Below are positions 35,729 to 44,931 of a stretch of DNA of 64,000 bases, one piece after another. Position 1 is the first letter of the stretch, and the number at the start of each line of letters is the position of its first letter. This stretch comes from Neoconidiobolus thromboides FSU 785 (lineage: Eukaryota; Entomophthoromycota; Entomophthoromycetes; Entomophthorales; Neoconidiobolaceae): contig MU626268.1 of NCBI GenBank assembly GCA_025603075.1, forward strand, positions 144,796 to 208,795. The letters run 5' to 3'. Made by a program: the position numbers and the translations under genes. The notes beneath the pieces are model-generated. The model had not been told where the DNA came from, ran no database searches, and was given only the letters and a program-made list of their open reading frames with translations.

Positions 35729-36816
35729 ATGTCAAAGGGAGACAAAAAGAATGCCTATTTCGCTAAGCTTCGTCAGCTTTTTGATGAATACACTTCCGTA
35801 TTCGTTGTCAACGTTGATAATGTAACTTCTAACCAAATGCATCAAACTCGTGCTTCTTTACGTAAAGATGCCGTTATTCTTATGGGTAAAAACACTATGA
35901 TCCGTCGTGCCATGAAGAATTTCTTACCAGAACTTCCACAACTCGAAAAATTACTTCCATTCGTTAGAGGTAATATTGGTTTCGTATTCACTAACTCCGA
36001 CCTTAAATCTGTTCGTGATGTTATCCTTGCCAATAAGATTGCTGCTCCAGCTAAAGCTGGAACTATTGCTCCAGTTGATGTCTTTATCCCAGCTGGTAAC
36101 ACTGGTATGGAACCTGGTAAGACCTCTTTCTTCCAAGCTTTAGGTGTCCCAACCAAGATTACCAAGGGTACCATTGAAATTATCAATGAAGTCCACATTG
36201 TCAAGAAGGATACCAAAGTTGGTCCATCTGAAGCCATTCTTCTTAACATGATGAAGATCTCTCCATTCACTTACGGTCTTACCGTTATTCAAGTTTACTC
36301 TGATGGTAACAACTTCCCATCTTCCGTTCTTGATATTGATGATGAAACCCTTCTTAAGGCTTTCTTCTCTGGTGTATCTTCAGTTGCCGCTATTTCTCTT
36401 GCTATTGAATTCCCAACTGTTGCTTCAGTACCTCACTCTCTTGTCAATGTATACAAGAATGTTCTTGCTGTTTCCGTTGAAACTGAGTACACTTTCCCAG
36501 GTTCTGAAAAGGTAATTTATTTTTTTCTATTTTATTTGATATTTCAAATGATGAACTATAATTCTTTGAACTTTGTTTTGATATTTAAAAACACACACTC
36601 TAATTTTTTCCTGATCATATTGTTGTTTTTTAAATAATGTGAGAATTTGTTTATTTACTTTTTTATTTTTAGATCAAGGCTTACTTAGCTGATCCATCTG
36701 CTTTCGCTGCTGCCGCTCCAGCTGCTACTGAAACCGCTGCCGCTGCCGCTGCTCCAGCTGCCGTTGAAGAAGAAGAAGATTCAGATGAAGATGCTGACTT
36801 CGATCTTTTCGATTAA
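35729..36816 (+). CDS. RPP0: 60S acidic ribosomal protein P0 (uL10)
   Basis: P0 anchors the P1/P2 stalk to 28S rRNA and helps recruit translation factors. Exons 35729-36511 and 36673-36816, with a 161-nt intron between Lys and Ile; 927 nt, 308 residues (family about 312). Landmarks: [56 protein letters not shown], an Ala-rich hinge, and an acidic tail ending DFDLFD. The usual P-protein end is GFGLFD; here Gly-Phe-Gly is replaced by Asp-Phe-Asp while the final LFD is kept. Codon choice is enriched in C-ending codons compared with its neighbours, as expected for a very highly expressed gene. Confidence 0.97.
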
Positions 36817-37587
36817 GCACTTGATTAAAAATATTTAATCTTTTAATAGCATTTTCATTTATGAATTGTTAAACAATTTATTTTTCAAAACTTTTAATTT
36901 TCAGATCCTTTGTAATATTGCTATAAGTTCATTTACAATAAATATGGTAGATGATTGATTTATTAAGAACCTTCTATCATTTAAGATATACATTGAGTTA
37001 AAATGGCTTGATTACTCTAATATTTGGCATAAAAATTTAAAGTTTAATCTATGAGAGATTAATTTCTAATATATAAAAGCCATAGCTAAAACTATTGTTA
37101 ATGTAAAGCAATGAATGTCTTATCTATAAGTTGAATACTAATTCTACAATTATAATATCAAATTCTCTAATGTAATATAGCTATTTTTAGATTGAAATTT
37201 TAATTTAATTTACAACTATTTTTAAATTAAATATTTGTCAATTTAAAACTCCAACTGTGACTATTATCTTCTCTTAATAAATCTGCCACTTAGAAATTTC
37301 TTTTAAGCCAATCTTATACTTCCACTAGATTTTGAATTCAGCAAACCAATCAAGGAAGATTATCTATTGAGTGGAAATTAATGATTTGATACAAAAGTTT
37401 GGAAAGTAGTAGGAGAATTTTAACAGCAACCAATTGGGAGTATATAAAACTTAATATTCACATCAAAATTCAAATTAAAAAAAATCTTAAAAATTGCTTT
37501 TTTAGCAATTTAAATTTAAATTCTATTTAACAAACAGCAACACTTATTTTATCTCTATTACTTATTTAATCAGGTCAAGGAAACGCC
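36817..37587. other. Intergenic between P0 and the HAC1-type gene
   Basis: About 770 nt with the P0 3' flank and the bZIP gene promoter and leader. No repeat copy seen. Confidence 0.4.
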
Positions 37588-38625
37588 ATGTTCACTTCAG
37601 ACTATTCACAACCTATCACAAGCAATTGGTCTTTAGAGGACATGGTAGCCCTAGGACAAAACTATGACACCGATAATTATGCACAATACAACAACAATTT
37701 ATTCATTAACCCCAGCCCACAATTACCCTTGTCAGATCACTCCAATCCTATTGTAACCTCAGCCCCTTATTCTTTTGACCCAGTTTCAACAGAACTTATG
37801 AATATGTCCCAACCAGACTATAACTCTAATCTTTCTGCTTTATTACCAAGCACCGCCTTTGACCATGGCACTCCTAATGCTATGACTGAGTCCATTGCTT
37901 TAGGTAGTGAATCTAGAGACTATTCTACTAGTCCTAGTGAGCTTCCAGAACCCATCAAATTGAAGCCAGGACGTAAACGTAAAGATGAAAAAGTTGATCG
38001 AGAAGCTTTAAAGCGTGATCGTATGATTCGTAACCGTTTAGCCGCCCAAAGATCTAGAGAGCGTAAACGTAAAGAAGTGATTTCAGTTGAAAAAGAGAAT
38101 TTACAGTTAAAGGATCGCAATAAGGAGTTAGAGACCAGAGTAAGTACGTTAGAAGCATCCAATCTTGCCTTAATGGAAAGGTTGGATGCCCTTTCGCGTC
38201 AGATGCAAGCTATGCAAGGCCAAATGCAAATGAACAATTTAGGCTCGGTACTTTTCAATCGTTTCGGCGAGACAGCAGCGCTCGTTGATAGGGGCTTTTT
38301 ACCCCGTTCCCAGCAGCGGAAGCGATTGAACCAGTATCTAGTACTTCATTATCAAATACTATTAGCCATGCAAACAATGCTTCGGACTTACTTCCTGGTT
38401 TGGTGGACAACCCGTTTATGGGTCATCTCTTCGATCTCCAATGGCCCTCCATTAACGGAGGATATTCTGTGCTTGATAACTAGTGAAGGCAATGAATTTA
38501 ATTTTCATACCGTTTCTAAATATCTAGCTAAGTTGGAACCTACTGAGATTGAAGTAGAATTTAAAGACTTTGACCTTGAAGCTAGGGCCAGCTTAAATTT
38601 TCCTCAAAAATGGCTCCCGCCATAA
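37588..38625 (+). CDS. HAC1: HAC1/XBP1-type bZIP transcription factor, regulator of the unfolded protein response
   Basis: In fungi and animals Hac1/XBP1 turns on ER-stress genes after Ire1 removes a short intron from its mRNA in the cytoplasm. The basic region is at residues 142-165 (RMIRNRLAAQRSRERKRK, with the N-x7-R signature) and a leucine zipper follows to about 205. Unspliced, the frame runs to 38625 (345 residues). If 38276-38313 is removed, codon 230 joins GCA and the frame shifts; the CDS 37588-38275 + 38314-38483 is 858 nt, 285 residues. The new tail contains LLPGLVDNPF and MGHLFDLQWPSING and ends at TAG 38481-38483, like an acidic/hydrophobic activation domain. The unspliced tail is instead strongly hydrophobic at about 250-283. 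I see no spliceosomal intron. Confidence 0.9.
   Translation: MFTSDYSQPITSNWSLEDMVALGQNYDTDNYAQYNNNLFINPSPQLPLSDHSNPIVTSAPYSFDPVSTELMNMSQPDYNSNLSALLPSTAFDHGTPNAMTESIALGSESRDYSTSPSELPEPIKLKPGRKRKDEKVDREALKRDRMIRNRLAAQRSRERKRKEVISVEKENLQLKDRNKELETRVSTLEASNLALMERLDALSRQMQAMQGQMQMNNLGSVLFNRFGETAALVDRGFLPRSQQRKRLNQYLVLHYQILLAMQTMLRTYFLVWWTTRLWVISSISNGPPLTEDILCLITSEGNEFNFHTVSKYLAKLEPTEIEVEFKDFDLEARASLNFPQKWLPP
38265..38324 (+). promoter_or_regulatory. Ire1-type non-conventional intron (38276-38313) with its two splice-site hairpins
   Basis: Both junctions read CAG^CAGC, matching the Ire1 rule of CNG^CAGN in a loop. At the 3' site the loop CAGCAGC (38311-38317) is closed by four pairs (38310-38307 with 38318-38321), one bulge and two more pairs. 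At the 5' site CAGCAGC (38273-38279) sits inside an A-G mismatch closed by a 7-pair stem (38265-38271 with 38281-38287, two being G-U). Between them GGGG (38291-38294) can pair with CCCC (38302-38305). The 38-nt length is not a multiple of three, so removal changes the frame, as in HAC1 and XBP1. Confidence 0.88.
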
Positions 38626-38880
38626 CTTTGCTTAAATCTTCTCTTAAAAGTACTCAATTAATTGTAGTGCTCTATATTGTTGTATTAACTGTTATCTTTG
38701 TTAATCCTATGGCTACCATATTAAACTTAATAAAGAAATGCTTCTTAAATATAACATTTTTGATTTTATACTAGTAAAATTTATAAATAATATTGGTTAT
38801 TATTTATTATTAAAAGAATAGGGGCTTTATTAGATAAAATAAGTTAGTGTTAAAAAGAGTGAAATAAAATTTAAATAAGA

Positions 38881-39468
38881 TTAAGACCAACCACAATAAT
38901 CAGTTAACTTTTGAATGAGAGTTTGAGGATCAAACACATTATTATAGTACAAGGTAGGTAATCTACTTGTATCTGACCTGAACTCATCAAACATTTTTCG
39001 ATTACATGAAGTGCAAATACTTTTTCCAGCTCTTATACCAATATTATTAATATTAACTTCCAACTGCGTTGATATCCTTCTAAAATCATTAAGACACAAA
39101 GTTTTTCCATCATCTCCTAAACCACATACAACGCTTGCTGCTTTAGTATCTGCCCACTTTGAATACGCTTCATAATTGTGCGTTAAAATAGAAGCTCCTT
39201 GACCAATTCCAAGTTTGCAATGTTGATTAATATAGCTTGATGCATTAATTGTGGCTTCAAGACAAGTACTACTACAGACTGTGGTTAAACTGGTTAGGTA
39301 GAGAGTAGACTCGCCGTAACAATAGTCTAGGATCGGGTATTGTTTTTGAACTTCATCTTTGAGGTTAGAACGATCACACTGACTGTTTTCTATACCTCTT
39401 AAATCGCTACCAAATTGAGAGCTTTCAAGGAAGGTGATGAAGATGAATAACAAATAGATAAATAACAT
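38881..39468 (-). CDS. Secreted cysteine-rich protein of unknown function
   Basis: Single frame of 195 residues. The start MLFIYLLFIFITFLESS is a typical signal peptide. The mature part has ten or so Cys (CDRS, DYCYG, VCSSTCLE, HCKL, VCGL, LCLND, ICTSCNR, YCGWS), which suggests several disulphides, and two N-glycosylation sequons (NAS and none certain elsewhere). No domain recognised and no catalytic motif seen. A decayed second copy of its 5' part and promoter lies at 43199-43740, so the family duplicates locally. A small secreted effector or cell-surface protein is possible but unproven. Confidence 0.7.
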   Translation of the reverse strand: MLFIYLLFIFITFLESSQFGSDLRGIENSQCDRSNLKDEVQKQYPILDYCYGESTLYLTSLTTVCSSTCLEATINASSYINQHCKLGIGQGASILTHNYEAYSKWADTKAASVVCGLGDDGKTLCLNDFRRISTQLEVNINNIGIRAGKSICTSCNRKMFDEFRSDTSRLPTLYYNNVFDPQTLIQKLTDYCGWS

Positions 39469-39846
39469 GCTGATACTTGGTTTTAATGACTAAAGTATAA
39501 AGTATAAGAACTAAGTTTGAAATAATTTAGTTAAATAATTTTCATTTATACACTTACAATTTAAGGTTCAGTTTACTTATAATTGGTATAGTTTATTTTA
39601 ACGACTAAATATGGGTTAGTTCAAACTTAGTTGTTAAACGTTGGGTTTAATAAACTACTACCAATGATATTCAAACTAGACTTAATGAATGTCATAATTC
39701 AATCTCATTATTATAAAATTAATAAGAGTATAGTTTTCGAACCAAAAAAATAAAACTATAAAACTGGATGTTAAAATTATTAAATATTTTAATTATATTT
39801 AATAAATAAATAAGTTTGTAACCTTTACAAACTCTTCCTAAACGTC

Positions 39847-40697
39847 ATTTCTACTAGGGAGGATTCTGATCAATAAAGAAGTAGCAACAAAGCTACTTTG
39901 ACTAAAAGCACCAGTTAGGATAGCCATATAAAGATTGATTTTTTTAAAGTCTTGGGACAACGTTAACAGTTCGAAAAATTCATCATACATAGCTGAAATA
40001 GAACAAAAATTAATTCTACAAAAATGTATTTCCCTTTATTTCTCAATTCGTCAATACTATTTTCAAATCATATCAAAACTATAAAAGTTTTAATACTTTA
40101 TACTTTAGAAACTGTTCTCAAGAGATCACTTATAACATATAAAAATGATATATCTTTAACACGTCTAACACCTTTGTAAAATCGTAATTATCCTTTTGGC
40201 CTAGATAAAGTAAATTTATATTTACATCTTTAATTAATTTCATATACTCTGTATTTACATCATTGAATATGTATCTATTATACAAAACAAATACTCTTAA
40301 ATTAATTTATATTGCCAAAACATTTGAGAACACCAAAATCAAAACTTCCACATATTTTAAACAATCTCGATTTAAAGTTTGAAATAAAATTATTTACCTT
40401 AAATAGAATAAATTTCTCTATATCTAATGATAATTTTTTAAACCAAGATTCTTAGTAATATTTAAAACAGTGGAATCAATACTCTCAGATGAAGTTAATT
40501 TAAGAATTTCTAAATTATTTAAATTTAAAAAAGGTAAAAGATTTTCAATAATCATATTTTTTATATTTAGCTCGAATGTTTAATTTTATTTAAATAGAAA
40601 TTATGTTTTAAAGATATGATATTTAGACATAACTCAAAAAATTTCAACTCATTAAGTTCAATTAATTCCAAAATATGACGTGTAGTCATACTTTTCA
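39847..40697 (-). pseudogene. Decayed gene, possibly of leucine-rich-repeat/F-box type
   Basis: On the minus strand several coding-like pieces line up but do not join. At about 40697-40580 MKSMTTRHILELIELNELKFF runs to a stop. At 40552-40440 IENLLPFLNLNNLEILKLTSS runs to a frame break, and KKLSLDIEKFILFK follows with a donor-like GTAAAT. At about 40275-40150 DVNTEYMKLIKDVNINLLYLG continues to a stop. A last exon-like piece after TTTCAG (39997-39847) reads MYDEFFELLTLSQDFKK to SRNDV and a stop. Regular Leu spacing suggests repeats. Two or more in-frame stops argue for decay, but unseen introns could explain some of them. Confidence 0.45.
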
Positions 40698-40749
40698 TTC
40701 CCTATCTTATTTATTCTTTAATGTATTTAGTTTGATAAATCATATTTAG

Positions 40750-40854
40750 TAAATGGGAGTGTCTTTTTTGACTTCATTATTTTTTCCATTTTTTAAGTGC
40801 TATTCAAGTGGAAATTTTGTTAGTAAGATTCTTAAATACAAAAATACATCCCTA
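40750..40854 (-). mobile_element. MITE copy
   Basis: Reverse copy from TAAATGGGAGTGTCTTTTTTG to AAAATACATCCCTA, core TATTCAAGTGGAAATTTTG. Confidence 0.8.
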
Positions 40855-41377
40855 AATCATAAATTGAATAGGAAGTAAAACTTAACAGCATCTAGTACAA
40901 CACCAAATAAATGCCTACTTAAAAAAAATACCCCAAACAATTCTTTGGGTTGTATCAACTTAAAATTTTGAATAACGAATCCGTTGTTAAAATTTTAGTA
41001 ATTATTTTTAGTTACTTTGTTCTTATTACATTTATTCTTATTTAATGATTTGGCTATTGACTTTTATTTATTTCTAAATAAAATTTTAAATTTTGACTTA
41101 TTATTAACAGTTTACCCTCATATCTAATTAAATCTAGGATTTTACTTCTCTTTATATTAATAACATTATTTGTAGTCATATCTTCATCTTCAATCAAATG
41201 TACATCTTGTTATTTAATTATACTATTATTTTTAACTAATTCAACACTATTGGTAGCTAAACTCTTATTTTTGTCATTCCTAGCTAATTCGTCATCTTTA
41301 ATTATTTTTTTATTTTAACTAATTTAACGTTATCTGTAGTTGATTTTAGACTTTATAAAATATAAAGCTATTATCTT

Positions 41378-41474
41378 GTGGGGGATGTTTTTTGAAAAAT
41401 TTACTAACAATTTTTCCGCTTAAATAGCACTTAAAAAATGAAAAGAGCGATAAAACCAAAAAAACATCCCTTTA
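41378..41474 (+). mobile_element. MITE copy
   Basis: Forward copy with left end GGGGGATGTTTTTTG, core TTTACTAACAATTTTTCCGC and right end AAAAACATCCCTTTA. Several bases are missing after the left terminus. Confidence 0.75.
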
Positions 41475-42294
41475 TTTTTTAATTAATAGCTTATTTTACT
41501 TTTTTTTAGTTGTTTGATATTTTCTTTTTGGCTGTTTACATTTACAGACCATGTTGTTTAAATTGATAAAAAGCGTTGTAACTAAACTTTGTAGCTCACT
41601 AATACTAAATAATGTGTTATTTGAAAAATGATACAGCTTCTTTTTAGTTAGCCAATGAAATGGTATCTTCTTTTATCAACTAAAATAGTCTAAATGCCAA
41701 ATCATTTATTAATGTTCATAAGTTAAATGAAGTTATATTTGCTACTTAATCAATAAGCTAAATTTTCAATTGAATGTTGTATTAAGTCTATATGAATAAT
41801 TGAAGAAAGGTGTAATTTTGTTAGTCATAAATACCAAGCTTACAAGACTTGGGTAGTTTGAATTTTTTAAATATATTAAATATCATTTTTTAATTTAAAT
41901 TATCAAGTATTCTGAGGATATACCTTAATGTGAGGTGACAAATACGACCTATGATGAGAGACCCTTAATTATTCCCATGATTTGATAGATACTTTGTATT
42001 TGTTAGTTATATGAATTGTGAGTATCAACTTGTAATATTACATCCTTAGTTGTACAACTATAACCTGTTTGGGTATTTTAGATTAAAAATAATTTTGTTT
42101 TATAAACAAAAATACTAATAATTTTAATTATGTTACTAATATACATTTTAAATTGTTTTAATAAATTTATATATCAATAGTTAAGCAGTACCCTGTATTT
42201 TAAAAATCAGACTCCTTATATTTATTAAATATAAAATGAGTTGAGCTTAGTATATTCAAATAACTATCAAAGCAGGCGCTTTAGTAACTAAGAG

Positions 42295-42408
42295 ATGGGG
42301 GTGTATTTTTTCGTTTAAAAATTTTACTAACAATCTTTCCACTTTTAGGCGCTATTTGAGTGGAAAGATTGTTAGTAAAATTTTTAAGCAAAAAAGTACA
42401 TCCCCATA
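42295..42408. mobile_element. MITE copy rearranged into a long palindrome
   Basis: Both halves are the left arm of the element. The 5' half reads ATGGGGGTGTATTTTTTCG through ACTAACAATCTTTCCAC, and the 3' half is its inverse, GTGGAAAGATTGTTAGT through GTACATCCCCAT. The two arms (about 48 nt each) match except at about five positions and are separated by about 17 nt (TTTTAGGCGCTATTTGA). Confidence 0.85.
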
Positions 42409-42486
42409 TTAAAGTCAATAACCCATAAAAGTTAATTTGTATAAATTAACAAAAATCTTTTAAAAAAAAGTTAAATTTATGAATTC

Positions 42487-42640
42487 TATATCAATTAAAC
42501 AAGAACAATGATAAATTCAGTAACTTGGCTATGACTATATGGTACAGTCACTTAGTTTAAATCGTCTAACCTAAGAGCCTATCTTTAAGTTGAAGGATTA
42601 TATGCCATTAGTTTCTATCGCTTTTAAGATTCAACAATCA
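42487..42640 (+). pseudogene. Fragment of the FGAM synthase gene
   Basis: This piece aligns with 45376-45530 inside the intact FGAM synthase gene: TATCAATTAAA at the left, then CAGTCACTTAGTTTAAATCG against CAATCACTTAGTTTAAGCCA, CCTATCTTTAAGT against TCGATCTTTAAAT, and TTTTAAGATTCAAC against TCTTCAAGATTCAAC. Reading frame is lost. It is an internal gene piece without the start, about 2.3 kb upstream of its source and in the same orientation. Confidence 0.8.
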
Positions 42641-42776
42641 GAATAAACGGACATTGATCATAGTTTCAAAGCGTGAAATCTGGTACTTAGTGATTGGAGT
42701 CAAGAACAGCTATTGCTAGGTTGACTACACTATAAGTCGAAAGGTCTTAGTTTATGTGACTAAGATAGACTTGAGT

Positions 42777-43137
42777 TATGAAGAATAGCATGTAATAGGC
42801 TACGTACTATGTAAGACAAATAGAATAGACAATACTAATGTAAAACCTACGTAAAATATTATTAAGAAAACTTGGTGGCTTTATTAAATGTTCGAGATAT
42901 CAGGGAATAATTCAGTTAAAAAGCCTCGAACTACTATACTCTAAAATCTCTTTTATACTCTGAAAAATATAAATATCAAAATGAGAGGACAACATTCTTT
43001 AGGATGAAGCTAGAAATTCTTATAGCAAATCAAACTAAGAACGTGGGATTGATTTTCTCTAAATTCGAGAACACAACAGCTTAGACGATTATTATGCTAT
43101 AATTAACCATGGGGCTGACAAAGCGATATTTCACAAA
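42777..43137 (+). repeat. Dispersed repeat, left arm of an inverted pair
   Basis: About 360 bp that recur in inverse orientation at 63641-64000, roughly 85-90% alike by eye. Long shared runs include ACAAATAGAATAGACAATAC, TTCGAGATATCAGGGAATAA in part, and GACAAAGCGATATTTCACAAA in part. No coding frame survives in either copy. Confidence 0.85.
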
Positions 43138-43198
43138 AGTGCTACTATAAACTATTATTAAACTAGTGAGGCAGAGGATGAATCCTGCATAATAGTGT

Positions 43199-43740
43199 TT
43201 AGGATCGATTATTGTTTTTGAACTTTGTCCTTGAGGTTAGAACGATCATATTGACTGCTTTATATACATTCAAGTTACTGCCGAATTGAAAACTTTTGAA
43301 GAGAGTGAAGGAAATTAATAATATGCTAATGTTTAACTTTAATATATAATAAATGTAAGAAAAGGTAACAAAATTTGATTAATAATGTTCATTTAAATAT
43401 CTTTAATTAACCTTTATTTTTTTTAACGACCAAACAAGAATTAATTTAAATTTAATTATTGAATGCTAGGCTTTAAAACCATTATCAATAATCTTCAAAC
43501 TAAATTTAAAACGTATATTGTAATTTAATATTATCTAGCTTTAATTATAAGATATTTAAAAAAAGCTATTATCTATTGAACTACTAAAAACTACTTTTGT
43601 TAGTAATTAACAAATACAAAAAAATATTAGAACTAGGAAGTAGTATATATTTGTTTATCATGATTAAAGCATAATTGATATTAAAACCTTTACGAACTTT
43701 TCTAATATTCACTTTTAAATGAGTCATAAATAAATAATGA
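43199..43740 (-). pseudogene. Decayed copy of the secreted Cys-rich gene, 5' part and promoter
   Basis: Aligned with 39330-39875: AGGATCGATTATTGTTTTTG against AGGATCGGGTATTGTTTTTG, GAGGTTAGAACGATCA in both, then the signal-peptide region, and similarity continuing through the upstream flank as far as CCTTTACGAACTTTTC against CCTTTACAAACTCTTC. The coding part breaks at 43199, so only the first third of the gene was copied or survives. Confidence 0.75.
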
Positions 43741-44484
43741 AAGAATAGTACGGATATACTTACTCTGATTAATACTAATGATTGATACAACTATCTAAAA
43801 TTTAAGTTTTTCCTGTTTACGAAAAAAATAATCTAAAAGCTCCTTAAAGTGTTATATAGAATCAAGTATAAATTGTTTTATAAATTCTATTTTGGACTAT
43901 GTTTTAGTTACAAACATTTTAAAATCAAATGAGAAAGAAAGAAAGTCAAATTTACATGATTTCTGCAATTGAATTTATCTCTTGTTCAAAATGATGCTAC
44001 ACTTTCTCTCAACTTGATTAGTTATATATGGTATGAAATCCAAGTCTCCTTTTTATTGGATATAATCCAGTTTTTAGACTATAAATTTTATAGCATAAGA
44101 GTAAAAAGTATTTAAACTAACTTTGCTTCAAAGAATTTGCTTCATCGATCTTTTAGCAAGGATTCGAGAACAAAAATTAAGTTTGTGAAAATTATTAAGC
44201 TTTACTTTTTTTAGATTAAATTTGTATGCTTGGTTTAAATTATCGAGTATCCTGACGCCTTAACATACCCTTAAGCAGTCCAAAGGAGCACTATGTTTCT
44301 ATTTAAAAGTATATAGATATTTACATAACTTTAGTAGATATATTGTATTGTAAAAGCAGTGTAAATTGTGGATATTAATTTCAAAGTCCTCCATCGCATA
44401 GGTGGCGGTATATTTCATTTAGAAAAGTATTTGCAGTTTAATTTGAGCAATCCTGTTTTATAAATAAAAAATTGCTATTGACTA

Positions 44485-44517
44485 TATGGAGATATTTTTT
44501 GGCTTCATCGCTTTTAT
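44485..44517 (-). mobile_element. Truncated MITE end
   Basis: Only one end remains: TATGGAGATATTTTTTGGCTTCATCGCTTTT matches the reverse-orientation left end of other copies. The rest is missing. Confidence 0.55.
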
Positions 44518-44639
44518 GATAATAAATTAATTAATATTATATTTTGTCTTTTTGATAGATTTTGATTATAAGACTCAAATAATATCTTATTACTCAACAC
44601 AAAAGAATCCAAATTTTAACACTTATTATAAAAATATAG

Positions 44640-44646
44640 TGAGTCA
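44640..44646. promoter_or_regulatory. Candidate Gcn4/Bas1-type site TGAGTCA
   Basis: Perfect TGAGTCA about 285 bp upstream of the FGAM synthase ATG. In yeast, TGACTC elements bound by Bas1/Gcn4 drive purine genes. A chance match cannot be excluded. Confidence 0.3.
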
Positions 44647-44931
44647 GCCTTACTATGCTTTAGCCTAAATCCCAAAAGCAATCCTTTGATTAACAAAGGG
44701 ATGCTAATTTAATTTGCTAAAATTAAGAATAACTCATAAACAAGAGGTGAATCAAGAATAACTCATAAAAGTCAACTTCACAAAATTTAGTAAAAAAACT
44801 TTCTAATAAAGATAGTTTAACTTAAAAAAGTCCTAAGGGTAACTAATACATAATTTTATTATCATCAACTTACACTAGTTATTTAGCTTTTTAACCTTGA
44901 TATTAAATTTGAATTAAGCAATTACAAAATC

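Larger units (their letters stand above)
40855..44931. other. Gene graveyard upstream of FGAM synthase
   Basis: About 4 kb with no intact gene. It contains three MITE copies or relics, a fragment of the FGAM synthase gene, one arm of a dispersed inverted repeat, and a decayed copy of the secreted-protein gene, all listed separately. Weak similarity also links 41870-42060 with 44220-44400. Confidence 0.6.

Noticed and set aside
35842-36515. Antisense and overlapping frames within P0
   Set aside because: Shadows of a highly codon-biased real gene.
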